Positions 54,501 through 62,865 of a stretch of 64,000 nucleotides of DNA are shown here, one piece after another; the stretch's first letter is position 1; each line of letters opens with the position of its first letter. Both the position numbers and the translations under genes were made by a program. Under the pieces are notes generated by a model. That model was given only the letters and a program-made list of their open reading frames with translations. It did not search any database and was not told the origin of the DNA. The stretch is from Streptomyces venezuelae (GTDB lineage: Bacteria; Actinomycetota; Actinomycetes; Streptomycetales; Streptomycetaceae). The stretch covers positions 7,688,001 through 7,752,000 of the forward strand of contig NZ_CP029192.1 in NCBI RefSeq assembly GCF_008642315.1. Direction: 5' to 3'.

Positions 54501-56492
54501 GTACCACCCGTCCTGGAGGCCGCTCGGCTTGAACACGTCCGCGGGGCTGCCGGACCACACGGCCCGCCGCTCGCCGCCGTGCCCCGACGCGATCAGCCAC
54601 TGCCCGTCGACGAAACGCACCGTCGGTTCGCCGTACCCCGAGGACTTCGACGGCAGGCTCAACGTGCGCTGGTCCAGGACGCCTTCGGCGCCGACGAGTG
54701 CTACCTGCGTGCCGACCCGGACGATGAGCCCGGGCCACGCGTCCGCGCACTTGTACCACTGGCCGTCGAGGTGAGGATGGTGCCGGCCCGCCGCCATCGT
54801 GTTGACGTCGCCGAGCGTGCCGAGCGCCTCCTCCAGAGCAGGCCAGCCCAGCTCGTCGAAGATGCCCGACCGGAGCGAACGCGCGAGGACCGGCGCCGGG
54901 TCGAAGGTGACGATCCGCTCGACCGCTTCGGGCGCGGTGGCCAGCACGGCCGGCTTCGAGAACCGCGAGACGTTCCGCAGCAGCGCGTCCAGGCCCGGCA
55001 GTCCGATGGGCCGGGCGAGGTCCTCGGCGCGGTGTGCGAGCCAGTCCGCGAGGACCGTGCGCAGCGCCGGATGCTCCGCGACCCGCTCAAGGCGTGCGGA
55101 GGGCCCGGAGGCGGGGCCGTCGGCGGTCGAGAGGTTCTCCACGCCCTCCCGCAGCAGCGGTGCGAACCGGGCGTCCGAGGTGAGCGCCACCAGATCCCTG
55201 GCGCCCGCGCCGTCGTCCTGCAGCCAGTGCCGCAGCTCCAGGCCGCTCGCCTCGCCGGGCGGGTCGGCGACCGGCACCCCGGCCGCGAGCGCGGCGTCGA
55301 GGAGATCCAGGTCCGTCTCGCACCGCCAGCCGCGGTCGACGACGAGCCGCACCGGGGTGCCGTCCGCGATCAGCCGGGGCGCGAGCCGCTCCACCAGGGC
55401 CAGTTCGGCAGGGAGCCGGTTCGACGTGCGCCAGCCGCGCTGCCGGTGCCGCGCCCACGCGCCCAGCCACTCGGCGGCGCTCGCCGAGCCGTCGAGCAGC
55501 AGATCGATCGCCCCGCACCGGTCCAGGAGCGCGAGCCACGCCTCGTCGAAGGCGTCCTTGGAGTCGCCACCGGCCGTCGGCAGGAGCGTCAACAGCCGCT
55601 GCCGCACCGCGGGATCGGACTGCGCGAGCTCGGCGAGGGCGGGCAGCGCGGACTTCCAGAAGCTGCCCGCCGCACGCGTCATCGCGCCCGAGTGGATGAT
55701 CTCCCCGAGCAGCGAGCACTCCTCCGCGCGGGCGGTGAGCCCCGCGCCCTTCGCCAGCCGCCGCAGATCCTCCAGCATGCCCGCGTACGGGGCGATGCCC
55801 GCCGCACACCGCTGCAAGGAGAGCGTCCTGAACTGTTCGTAGGCCTCCTGGCCCGACAGCCGGGCCGCGAGACCCTTGGCGTGTTCGCGCAGCACCTTGC
55901 CGCTGAGCGCGCCCACGCCGGCGAACTCCAGGAACACCTCCCGCATCCGGTCCTCGTCGACCTCCAGCGCGTGCCGCTGCTCGGCCGCCCGCGCCTTTCC
56001 GAAGAACACCGAGGCCTGCTGGGCCGATTCGGCCGCGAGGAAGAGCCGCGCCACCTGTTCGTAGTACGTCGGCAGGAAGTGCGGCGCCGAACGGTCGAGG
56101 CGGTCCCCGATCTCGTCGAAGCCCTCCTTGGCCAGACCGGGCTTGCCGGTGACCAGGCGGGCAAGGCGCTCCATCTCCTTGACCACGGCGAGCGCGTGCC
56201 GCCCGTTGGCCGGGTCGTTGACCAGCGCCCAGGCGGGGAAGCCGAGCGACCGGCGCTGCACGCGCCCCACCGCGACGCTCGTGGGCGCGCCGAACCCCAG
56301 GTACTCCAGGGCGAGGTCCTCGGCGGGACCGATCGCCTCCGGCACCAGCCGCACCACCGTGCGCCCCTCCAGGACCGGGTGCGCGTACGCCCGGGCGGTC
56401 AGCGTGTCACCGGCCGCCCCTTTCCCGGACGCATCGTCACCGGCCGGTGGCAGCACCGCTCCCGCCTCCAACAGCTTCTGTTCCCCGTTCAC
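51582..56492 (-). CDS. Large uncharacterised protein of the MoxR-VWA operon
   Basis: A 1636-residue protein without a signal peptide, transmembrane segment or recognised catalytic motif. Residues about 1-620 look like alpha-helical repeats. About 630-960 are Trp- and Gly-rich with beta-strand patterns (DGQWYKCADAWPGLIVRVG, RWYGARPVHPGD, WVLHEDRWYEYDP) suggestive of a propeller. The rest is mixed helical. I recall similar proteins being labelled DNA-binding in databases, but I see no clear DNA-binding motif. GTG 56492 is chosen because it overlaps the upstream stop by 4 bp; earlier in-frame starts only read through the neighbouring gene. It is a probable scaffold or target for the ATPase pair. 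Confidence 0.8.
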   Translation of the reverse strand: MNGEQKLLEAGAVLPPAGDDASGKGAAGDTLTARAYAHPVLEGRTVVRLVPEAIGPAEDLALEYLGFGAPTSVAVGRVQRRSLGFPAWALVNDPANGRHALAVVKEMERLARLVTGKPGLAKEGFDEIGDRLDRSAPHFLPTYYEQVARLFLAAESAQQASVFFGKARAAEQRHALEVDEDRMREVFLEFAGVGALSGKVLREHAKGLAARLSGQEAYEQFRTLSLQRCAAGIAPYAGMLEDLRRLAKGAGLTARAEECSLLGEIIHSGAMTRAAGSFWKSALPALAELAQSDPAVRQRLLTLLPTAGGDSKDAFDEAWLALLDRCGAIDLLLDGSASAAEWLGAWARHRQRGWRTSNRLPAELALVERLAPRLIADGTPVRLVVDRGWRCETDLDLLDAALAAGVPVADPPGEASGLELRHWLQDDGAGARDLVALTSDARFAPLLREGVENLSTADGPASGPSARLERVAEHPALRTVLADWLAHRAEDLARPIGLPGLDALLRNVSRFSKPAVLATAPEAVERIVTFDPAPVLARSLRSGIFDELGWPALEEALGTLGDVNTMAAGRHHPHLDGQWYKCADAWPGLIVRVGTQVALVGAEGVLDQRTLSLPSKSSGYGEPTVRFVDGQWLIASGHGGERRAVWSGSPADVFKPSGLQDGWYGAGTVSLPLPDGSRWYGARPVHPGDTSFAEQRREVASDGVSSWVLHEDRWYEYDPAGARRGRASVPAFFDSALAGAAAGVRLEEKHCRLLPVEPGLESSPFGSKDGLLGWWVAYDEKSGTRRACSVDGTSGPATDAGRPTAPLRLPAGAVLHPVQLGWNESVVELRDADGVAVARVQIGDRGSAHAAGTRVLPPLWYWHALRPRDERGSAALRAVTDTDAAALLAAVRGGESPAEAVARLLPAVTDEALALGVAGLVEETARCAKRIATLAERAHRQREAGQDTAPTVRHALDSVLREATVGLTGTQHFSGSYHYYGRSEQATSAMEQLAALRRVLGPKAPDGKAGLGSSGVAWLTLAGPGMAALAVRAAAPTTEDAHRAALLEFLDAVLAVRADDDSVLVDPRGRLRAVRLKTSYKARPERVGEVLTAGARRMLIVSCQRVEGDDAFWNGIEYDPSGAFGAWEGFALTSAEVYGEPDDPRRAPSLRRLLALLRERGPLPYRPEQATELAERIGVGPITGALLLLGMPGLGRFGRDGLLPAEFLKPLGAKSAEAKAARGALQDLPLPQRQEFTASLLPAAPNGVNTLWTTGCALDATSELWLAVRGRHRVAPPELVAQVVAEIGPGPILDHVLNPEARPELTGRTEQTLGDGLRPKDPEALLEGRDLVPYVDMLRWLAYRLPYGDPLRPVLPETLRLLRERLADPGLLLDLRVSWGTDGKVTGGHVREAYGLPPRGGEDGLGLVAAGPALVLAPMQHRNDWDAVWVRPSALLPGASAEGGPDHPALTLLIGLADNSDALKALRTLISDEFATLLAADGPAGAPQNPLVGAPDLVPEAARRLELSEDAAVLYLMVLALPDPTDRRQAAWTGWKPARLKKARAELAATDLVVEAKRSRAGRTLFLPGGWHDRSAPLLPVESWKKPLLPEPGFRFEVPGCPVPELYARAWQRVVDGDVPGYEEFETRGGRRGGRR

Positions 56493-57388
56493 CGTGCTCC
56501 CGCCCCGTCCTCGTCGGACTCGCCGTACTCGTTCTTCACCACGCGGCCCGCGTGCACAAGGGCCGCCATCCGGACCCCCTCCGACCAGGCCACGGGCCCC
56601 ACCTCGCCGAGCGGCACCCGACGGCCGCCCGCGGCCCGCCATTCGAGCCCGCCCGTGCGGGTCTCGCTCTCGGGATAGTCGTCACCGAGCCAGTACGCCG
56701 CTTCGAGTGCGCGGCCGTCCTCCGTCAGCGCGCACACCGCGTAACCTCCGCGCACGCGGTAGCCGTAAGCCGTCGCTCTCGCCGTCGCGTGCCGCAGCTC
56801 CTCGAACGCCGCGTCGGCGTACGCACCCCACTCCAGGGCCGCCGCATCGACGGACTCCGGGCGCGGCCACACCTCGCGGAACAGCTGGTCCAGGCCCTGC
56901 TCGACGCCCAGTTCGGCGGCGAACTCCCGCAGATCCGCCAGGTCGTCGAGGAGCACCGGATGCGGTATCAGGATCTGCTCGGCGTCGAGCCGCACCGAGT
57001 CGCCGTCCAGGTCGACGATGCCCAGGCCCCGCTCCGGGTCGGCGTCCCGCAGGAACCCGGCACGCGCCACATCGGCGTCGCCGTCCGCGCCGACCGGCGC
57101 CACCACCAGGTCCCGCAGCGCCCCTTGCCAGGCCGCGTCGGGCCATACCTCGACGAGGAGCCGTGCGGGCACGGGCAGCGAGCGCACCAGCCACGTGTCG
57201 ACCTGGGCGCGGCACTCGCGCTCGTGCCGCTCAAGCCACTCGGCGAGCTGGCGCAGCCGCACCACTTCGGCGTCGTCGCGCAGCTTCGCGGGGACCTGTT
57301 TCAGCATGCGCCCCGCGGCGTTCCTGCACAGCACCCGGGTGCCGTCCAGGGTCACCGCGTACCCACCCGCCGCCTCTACCCAGCTCAT
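56489..57388 (-). CDS. DUF4132 domain-containing protein
   Basis: A 299-residue protein. The central part (PVPARLLVEVWPDAAWQGAL, then ILIPHPVLLDDLADLREFA and GVEQGLDQLFREVW) fits the DUF4132 domain, which in E. coli forms the C-terminus of MolR/YehI. Function unknown; no catalytic residues are assigned. This appears to be the first gene of the MoxR-VWA operon. The start is ATG 57388 behind GGGAGGGG. Family assignment is by recalled pattern. Confidence 0.7.
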   Translation of the reverse strand: MSWVEAAGGYAVTLDGTRVLCRNAAGRMLKQVPAKLRDDAEVVRLRQLAEWLERHERECRAQVDTWLVRSLPVPARLLVEVWPDAAWQGALRDLVVAPVGADGDADVARAGFLRDADPERGLGIVDLDGDSVRLDAEQILIPHPVLLDDLADLREFAAELGVEQGLDQLFREVWPRPESVDAAALEWGAYADAAFEELRHATARATAYGYRVRGGYAVCALTEDGRALEAAYWLGDDYPESETRTGGLEWRAAGGRRVPLGEVGPVAWSEGVRMAALVHAGRVVKNEYGESDEDGAGAR

Positions 57389-57548
57389 GACAGGACCCCT
57401 CCCAGACCTCCTGCTTTCCATGTCGATCACAGTAGGTGAGGGGTCTGACAATTCTGCCGCCGGAGGTCGCGAGGTCGCGGGGGCCGCGGGTCCGCTGGGG
57501 AGGCGGGCGCCGCCGTTTGGAAACGACGGCGCGGGAAACCCGGTCGGC
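57389..57548. promoter_or_regulatory. Divergent control region, MoxR-VWA operon and VOC gene
   Basis: 160 bp between divergent genes. A locally AT-richer segment (about 57416-57456) carries TTGTCA on the minus strand, a possible -35 for the operon, but I cannot fix a matching -10. No strong inverted repeat is seen. Confidence 0.35.
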
Positions 57549-57932
57549 ATGACCGTCCACAAGAACACCGTGCTCGTACTCGACTGCTCCGAGCCCGAAG
57601 GGCTCGCCGAGTTCTACGCCGGACTGCTGGGCGCCGATGTGCGGTTGAGCAAGGACCCCGACTACGTAGAGGTCACGAACGACAGCGGGGTCTGCCTGGC
57701 CGTGCACCGGGAGCGTGACTACATCCCGCCCAGCTGGCCCCGCCCCGAGGACTCGCAGCAGGCGCACCTGAGGATCATGGTCGCCCGGCACGACATGGAC
57801 GAGGCGGAACGCGAGGCGGTCGGTCTCGGCGCGCGGCCCATCGTGACGAAGGACAACAGCGGCCCCCGGGACACCCGGACGTACTCCGACCCGGCCGGGC
57901 ACTCCTTCACCCTGGCGGCCATCCCCGAGTGA
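57549..57932 (+). CDS. VOC family (glyoxalase-like) protein
   Basis: A 127-residue single VOC unit with two beta-alpha-beta-beta-beta modules (NTVLVLDCSEPEGLAEFYAG and the C-terminal RTYSDPAGHSFTL). The family includes glyoxalases, dioxygenases and resistance proteins; many binding-only members exist. In-frame starts further upstream lie inside the neighbouring regulatory region. ATG 57549 gives the normal length. Confidence 0.85.
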   Translation: MTVHKNTVLVLDCSEPEGLAEFYAGLLGADVRLSKDPDYVEVTNDSGVCLAVHRERDYIPPSWPRPEDSQQAHLRIMVARHDMDEAEREAVGLGARPIVTKDNSGPRDTRTYSDPAGHSFTLAAIPE

Positions 57933-57978
57933 CCGGGGAGGCCCGGGGCCGCTGACGTGGTCCAGTCGCCGATGTGGA

Positions 57979-58959
57979 TCAGTCGCTGTTCCCCGGGATC
58001 AGGAACAGATGGATCGACTGGTCCTTCGCGCGGAACCGTTCGTTCGCCGCGCCCTTCTTCGCCCGGTCGGACACGATCACCACGTGGTCGGCGGAGACCC
58101 AGGACACGCCTTCGGGGTTGCCGTAGACCGTGCGGCCCTTGCCGTCCGTGGGCAGGCGGTGGACCGTGCCCTCGTCGACCTCCCACTTCTTGGTGTCGAT
58201 GCGGCCCACCCACAGAGCGGACGACGCCTGCGACAGGACGGCGATGCGGCCGTCGCGCACGGACACGCCGCTGTAGTCCTCGAACGGCAGCGACTTGGGC
58301 AGCCGGATCGTGGCCGTGTTGCTCCAGCGCTTGCCGTCGCGCCGGAAGACCTGGATGCGTCCGCCGCCCGGCGTCCTGCCCTTCTTGCCGCCCGCGCACC
58401 AGTTGCCCTCGCACAGTGCGAGGAGGTGGCCCGTGCCCGAGCGGTCGACCCACTCCAGGCCCTCCATGCCCTTGTTGGCGTCCGCGATGTCGAAGTCGAG
58501 GTGCGCGGAGCCGATCGGGCGCAGCTTCGCGTCGTACTCCTGGACGCGGGCGCGGAAGCCCTTGGGCTTGACCGGTTCGGCCTCGCTCAGCGTGTAGTAG
58601 TGGTCGCGTGCCGCGTCGTGGGCGAGGTCCTCGAACCCCTCGTTGGCCTCCGAAGCGGGCTTCTTCTTGGTCTGCTTGTGGCTGAGGACGCCGTTCTCCG
58701 GGGCCTTGGGCGACAGTTCGCTGCTCACCCGGATGAGGGAGGGCAGGTTGTCGCAGACGATCAGGAAGGCGCCGTCGCGGTAGAGGACACCGCTCGCCTC
58801 CAGACGGGTGCCTGCGCTGTCCCCGATCAGGTCCTGGATCTTGGCTTCCTTGACGAGGCGGAGCTCACGTGCGGCTTCGGCCTTGTTCCTGCCGGTCTTG
58901 TCCGTGCCGGACTTGTCCCTGCCGGTCTTCTCCTTGCCGTTCTTCTTCGTCGCGGTCAT
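57979..58959 (-). CDS. Hypothetical propeller-like protein paired with CotH
   Basis: A 326-residue protein that I do not recognise. A Lys/Gly/Asp-rich N-terminal 30 residues precede repeated strand patterns (LEASGVLYRDGAFLIVCDN, EGLEWVDRSGTGHLLALCEG, YSGVSVRDGRIAVLSQ, EGVSWVSADHVVIVSD) consistent with a beta-propeller, perhaps SdiA-regulated or phytase-like. No signal peptide. ATG 58959 overlaps the CotH gene stop by 4 bp, so the two are translationally coupled. Confidence 0.7.
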   Translation of the reverse strand: MTATKKNGKEKTGRDKSGTDKTGRNKAEAARELRLVKEAKIQDLIGDSAGTRLEASGVLYRDGAFLIVCDNLPSLIRVSSELSPKAPENGVLSHKQTKKKPASEANEGFEDLAHDAARDHYYTLSEAEPVKPKGFRARVQEYDAKLRPIGSAHLDFDIADANKGMEGLEWVDRSGTGHLLALCEGNWCAGGKKGRTPGGGRIQVFRRDGKRWSNTATIRLPKSLPFEDYSGVSVRDGRIAVLSQASSALWVGRIDTKKWEVDEGTVHRLPTDGKGRTVYGNPEGVSWVSADHVVIVSDRAKKGAANERFRAKDQSIHLFLIPGNSD

Positions 58960-60698
58960 GAGGGAAGTACCTCCATCGCGCCAGGGAACGACGCCCCACT
59001 GGCGCCGTTGGGGTAGGTCTTGCGCAGCTCGGCGAGCTGCTGACGCGCGTGGTCGTAGCGCATGCGCGTGTAGTGGAAGATCCCGTACGTGAACTGCGAG
59101 CCCCGGCTCAGCTCCCACTGCCGGTACGCCGCTCGGTACACCTCGTCGTTGGTGAACTGCCGCCCGGTGAAGGGCTGTCCGTGCGGGGTGGCGGACTCCG
59201 CGTAGGCGGCGGGAGCGATGAGCTGCCACAGCCCGTCGGTGTGCCCGGACCCCTCCGCGCCGAGCAGCGCGGCGATCCGCTCGGGTTCGAACTCCGTGTC
59301 CAGGAGGTACTCGAGGTGGTCGAGGTAGTACTGGCAGAAGTCGTGGTGCCTCAGCAGGTTGGTGAAGAGCGGCAGCCGTGACACCTGGTGCGGCGCGTGC
59401 GTGATCCGGCAGTAGTTGCGGGTCATCGCGGGCCAGTCGAGGAGGTCCGTGTACTGCCACTGCGTCGAGAAGAAGTCGATGCCCGAGCTGTTGTCGTAGT
59501 CCCAGGGGATGAACGTGAAGTACGGGCGGGACATGAAGCCCGAGGGGTCGCCGAGCCTGCCGGAGTTGTAGAGGTAGTAGTTCGACGGCGTCGCGAAGTA
59601 GTTGTCCCAGCTGCCCAGGAGGACGTTGGCGCCCGCCCACCGCAGGAACGCGGGCACGTTCAGGATCCGCTCGACCGCCTCACGGAACGCGTCGGACGTG
59701 AACTTCCGTTCGTCGCCGGGGAGTTGTACGCCGTTGATCGTGCGGACGAGGGCGGCGAGGTCGTCGTAGGTGGCGGTGGCCGGATCGTCCTCGTTCGTCT
59801 TCAGGCGGTAGGTGCGGTCGTCCTCCCTGCTGCCCGCGGTGAAGTACTGCCGGCCGCTGTCGACGCCGTCGGTGCCGGGGCGGTGCTCCAGGGTCGCGCA
59901 GCCGACGTCGCCGCAGTACGCCTTGTAGAGGTTGCCCTCGGAGTTCTTGCCGAAGTGGTCCTTGAGGAACTTCTTGTCGACCTGCTCGATGACCGAGAAG
60001 AGGCCCATGTAGCGGTCGTTGATCGTGAACGTGGCGTATGTGTGCTGCGCCGCCGGGATCCCCGCCCGCTCCAGGAGCCGCCAGGCGACGGCCTCGCGCA
60101 TCTGCGACGGGTCGTTGTACATCGCCTTGAGGTTGATCCGCTCCATGCCGAAGAGGCGGTCCTCGCTCGCGCCGACCTCGAAGTCGATCTTCCAGGAGCG
60201 CTTGGGCGCGTGCGCCGTGAGATTGCCGCTGTTGACCATGGAGAAGGCCGGTGTCGCGAGCAGTGTGTCGTCCGGCGTGCCGCTCCGCGCCAGGGACAGC
60301 CGGGCGCCCGGTGGTGCCTCCACGACGTCGTCGGCCGTCAGGACACCGGGCGGCCAGCCGGTGACCTTGACCTGATACATGTCCTGAGCGAAGAACTCCG
60401 CTTTGTCCACGGCCGCTTCGAGGTAGGCGTCCACCATCCGGCCGATCTCGGTGACCCGGCCGTCCGCGTCGAGAAGGACGAGGTCGCCGTTCCCCGTGAG
60501 GTCCGTCTGCTCGGCGAGCAGCAGCTCGAACAACGCGCTGAACTCGGCTTTCGTCCGTAATGCGGCATCGGACTGACCCGCTGCCGCGTTGGCACGCTCC
60601 GCGTTCCGCCGCGCCGTGCCCGGTGGCAGCGCGGAGACCGCGACGATCTGGTTCTTGAAAACGTCCCGGAACGTGCCCTTGCCGATGATCCTGTCCAC
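58956..60698 (-). CDS. CotH kinase family protein
   Basis: A 580-residue protein of the CotH family, atypical protein kinases known from Bacillus spore coats that phosphorylate partner proteins. Family landmarks are PKRSWKIDFE, NDPSQMREAVAWRLLERAGI, GLFSVIEQVDKKFLK, and the later FIPWDYDNSSGID, which holds a probable metal-binding Asp. No signal peptide is seen. The partner gene immediately downstream may encode its substrate. ATG 60698 start. Confidence 0.83.
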   Translation of the reverse strand: MDRIIGKGTFRDVFKNQIVAVSALPPGTARRNAERANAAAGQSDAALRTKAEFSALFELLLAEQTDLTGNGDLVLLDADGRVTEIGRMVDAYLEAAVDKAEFFAQDMYQVKVTGWPPGVLTADDVVEAPPGARLSLARSGTPDDTLLATPAFSMVNSGNLTAHAPKRSWKIDFEVGASEDRLFGMERINLKAMYNDPSQMREAVAWRLLERAGIPAAQHTYATFTINDRYMGLFSVIEQVDKKFLKDHFGKNSEGNLYKAYCGDVGCATLEHRPGTDGVDSGRQYFTAGSREDDRTYRLKTNEDDPATATYDDLAALVRTINGVQLPGDERKFTSDAFREAVERILNVPAFLRWAGANVLLGSWDNYFATPSNYYLYNSGRLGDPSGFMSRPYFTFIPWDYDNSSGIDFFSTQWQYTDLLDWPAMTRNYCRITHAPHQVSRLPLFTNLLRHHDFCQYYLDHLEYLLDTEFEPERIAALLGAEGSGHTDGLWQLIAPAAYAESATPHGQPFTGRQFTNDEVYRAAYRQWELSRGSQFTYGIFHYTRMRYDHARQQLAELRKTYPNGASGASFPGAMEVLPS

Positions 60699-60782
60699 GT
60701 CGGCCTCCCTGGGGGCCCTGGGTGAACCTCCCTCTCTACGCCCGGCACCACATGACCGCCAGACCGAGAATCGGCCTGGCGG

Positions 60783-61085
60783 TCACGGCTCGGTCCACCG
60801 GCACAGCAGCCGCACGAACCCGATCAGCGTGAGCGACCACAGGCCCGCGAAGGCCCAGACCATGCCGGCGCTCGACGTGGTGAGGCCGATGAACAGGAGC
60901 GTGCCGGACAGCGCGGCGAAGACCGCCACGGTGAGCGGGTGCGGACTGTTCGCGAGGGCCGTGCGCATGCGGGGCCCGAGCCGCAGGAGCCACAGGCGGG
61001 CCGTGAGCTGCCGGTCCCGGCGCAGGACCGTCTCCAACTCGTCGAGGATGCGCTGCTCGTGCTCCGGAAGTCGACCTGTCGACAT
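60783..61085 (-). CDS. DUF3040 membrane protein
   Basis: A 100-residue protein. The N-terminal LPEHEQRILDELETVLRRD is the DUF3040 signature, followed by two transmembrane helices (about 47-65 and 72-90). Common in actinobacteria; function unknown. ATG 61085 is preferred because the signature begins right after it; an upstream start at 61145 adds twenty unsupported residues. Confidence 0.8.
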   Translation of the reverse strand: MSTGRLPEHEQRILDELETVLRRDRQLTARLWLLRLGPRMRTALANSPHPLTVAVFAALSGTLLFIGLTTSSAGMVWAFAGLWSLTLIGFVRLLCRWTEP

Positions 61086-61219
61086 CGTCGCCCCTCTTAC
61101 GCAGTCGTCCGCAGTAAGGTCCTGGTGCCCACCATGACCCATCATGAACGAGGAGCGCGGTGAGCGAGAGGCGCGCGCCGGCAGTCTCGGAGGCGGCCAG
61201 AGGCCCGGGGTGGCGGCGC

Positions 61220-62311
61220 TCAGACGGAGCGGTGATACTGCTCCGGCACGTGTACCTCCGCGCCGAGCTCACGCGCCGCACGCCGCGCCCACGAGGGGTC
61301 GCGCAGCAGTTCGCGGCCCAGCAGCACGGCGTCCGCCTCGTCGTTGGCGACGATCTTCTCGGCCTGCTCGATGTCGGTGATCAACCCCACCGCGGCGACC
61401 GGCAGCTCCGTCTCGGCCTTGACCCGTGCGGCGAAGGGGACCTGGTAGCCGGGCTCGACGGGGATCCGGACGCCGGACGCGTTGCCGCCCGTGGACACGT
61501 CGAGCAGGTCGACGCCGTGCTCCTTGAGGTCGGTGGCGAATCGCACCGTGTCGTCCGCGGTCCAGCCGGCCTCCTCCAGCCAGTCGGTGGCGGAGATGCG
61601 GAAGAACAGCGGCTTGTCCTCGGGCCACACGGCCCGTACGGCGTCGACGACTTCGAGGGCGAAGCGCGTGCGGTTCTCGTACGAGCCGCCGTACGCGTCG
61701 GTGCGCCTGTTGCTGTGCGGGGAGAGGAACTCGCCGATCAGGTAGCCGTGGGCGCCGTGGATCTCGGCGATCTCGAAGCCGGCGTCCAGCGAACGCCGGG
61801 CGGCGTCGGCGAACTGGCCCACGATCTCGCGGATCCGCTCGACGGTGAGCTCGGTGGGCACGGGGTGCCGCTCGTCGAAGGCGACCGGGCTGGGTGCGAC
61901 CGGCTGCCACCCGTGCTCGTCCGCGCCCACCGGGGCGCCGCCCTTCCAGGGGCGGTCGGTGGACGCCTTGCGGCCCGCGTGGGCGAGCTGGATCGCGGGG
62001 ACGGTGTCCTGGCTCTTCAGGAAGTCCGTGACGCGGCGGAACGCGGCGGCCTGGGTGTCGTTCCAGATGCCCAGGTCGTACGGGCTGATACGGCCCTCGG
62101 CGCTGACCGCGGTGGCCTCGACGATGATCAGGCCGGTGCCGCCGGCGGCACGCGCGGCGTAGTGCGCGAAGTGCCAGTCGCGCGGCGCCCCGGCCTCGGC
62201 GCCCTCGGGGGCCGCGGAGTACTGGCACATCGGAGGCATCCAGACCCGGTTCGGGATGGTCAGGGATCGCAGGGTGTACGGCTCGAACAGCGCGCTCACG
62301 GCGGGCTCCAT
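61220..62311 (-). CDS. NADH:flavin oxidoreductase (YqjM-type old yellow enzyme)
   Basis: A 363-residue FMN-binding TIM barrel. It has MPPMCQYSA near the start with the YqjM-class Cys, IQLAHAGRKAS, HGAHGYLIGEFLSPHSNRR and a C-terminal phosphate-binding GRELLRDP. The family reduces activated alkenes with NAD(P)H. ATG 62311 is reported; GTG 62299 with GGAG upstream is an alternative. Divergent from an ArsR-type regulator that probably controls it. Confidence 0.92.
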   Translation of the reverse strand: MEPAVSALFEPYTLRSLTIPNRVWMPPMCQYSAAPEGAEAGAPRDWHFAHYAARAAGGTGLIIVEATAVSAEGRISPYDLGIWNDTQAAAFRRVTDFLKSQDTVPAIQLAHAGRKASTDRPWKGGAPVGADEHGWQPVAPSPVAFDERHPVPTELTVERIREIVGQFADAARRSLDAGFEIAEIHGAHGYLIGEFLSPHSNRRTDAYGGSYENRTRFALEVVDAVRAVWPEDKPLFFRISATDWLEEAGWTADDTVRFATDLKEHGVDLLDVSTGGNASGVRIPVEPGYQVPFAARVKAETELPVAAVGLITDIEQAEKIVANDEADAVLLGRELLRDPSWARRAARELGAEVHVPEQYHRSV

Positions 62312-62347
62312 TCCTGAGGGGTTCCTCGGGGGTGATGTGCTCCTCGT

Positions 62348-62378
62348 ACGATAGACCTCGTAGTACGGCGCATGTCAA
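62348..62378 (-). promoter_or_regulatory. Promoter of the flavin oxidoreductase gene
   Basis: Minus strand: TTGACA (62373-62378) and TATCGT (62348-62353), 19 bp apart. Located 37 bp upstream of the start codon. A facing -10-like TACAAT for the regulator gene is at 62395-62400. Confidence 0.55.
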
Positions 62379-62384
62379 ACTACG
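62359..62384. promoter_or_regulatory. Operator candidate between OYE and ArsR genes
   Basis: CGTAGT (62359-62364) and ACTACG (62379-62384) form an inverted repeat that overlaps the -35 of the leftward promoter. CTCGTA is repeated at 62343, 62357 and 62391, and TCGTACGA (62344-62351) is a palindrome. A likely binding site for the adjacent ArsR-type protein. Confidence 0.5.
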
Positions 62385-62481
62385 ACGGTTCTCGTACAAT
62401 GGGGCGCGGGGTGCCGGAGGACGCAGGACGCACCAGCCAGTCAGAGTCATAGCCAGAGCCAGAGGACGAAGTGGAGCCGCC

Positions 62482-62865
62482 ATGACGACCGCCGCCGCGA
62501 CCGGCAGCGCGAGCAGCAGGACGCTCGCTCACCCCGAGCCCGGGGACGTCCGCCTCGAATCCGTGCTGCACGCGCTGGCCGACCCGATGCGGATGCGCGT
62601 CGTCCGGGAGCTGGCCCGGGAGGAGGGTGCCGCGGGCCTCTCCTGTTCGTACTTCGCGCTGCCCGTCACCAAGTCGACCTGTACGCACCACTTCCGGGTG
62701 CTGCGCGAGAGCGGCGTCATCCGGCAGATCTACCGGGGCACGACCAAACTCAACGTGCTGCGCCGCGACGACCTCGACACCCTCTTCCCCGGCCTCCTCG
62801 ACAGCGTCCTTGACGCCGCGACCCGCCAGGAGACCCGCCTCGGGGGTTCCCCGACGGGCTCCTAG
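62482..62865 (+). CDS. ArsR-type winged-helix regulator
   Basis: A 127-residue regulator. LADPMRMRVVRELAREE and the recognition helix TKSTCTHHFRVLRESGVIRQ are those of ArsR-family repressors. A single Cys in the recognition region and one upstream (SCSYFA) could sense thiol-reactive compounds, which would suit control of an alkene reductase; that is inference. ATG 62482 follows GGAGCC. It overlaps the stop of the convergent gene by 4 bp. Confidence 0.88.
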   Translation: MTTAAATGSASSRTLAHPEPGDVRLESVLHALADPMRMRVVRELAREEGAAGLSCSYFALPVTKSTCTHHFRVLRESGVIRQIYRGTTKLNVLRRDDLDTLFPGLLDSVLDAATRQETRLGGSPTGS

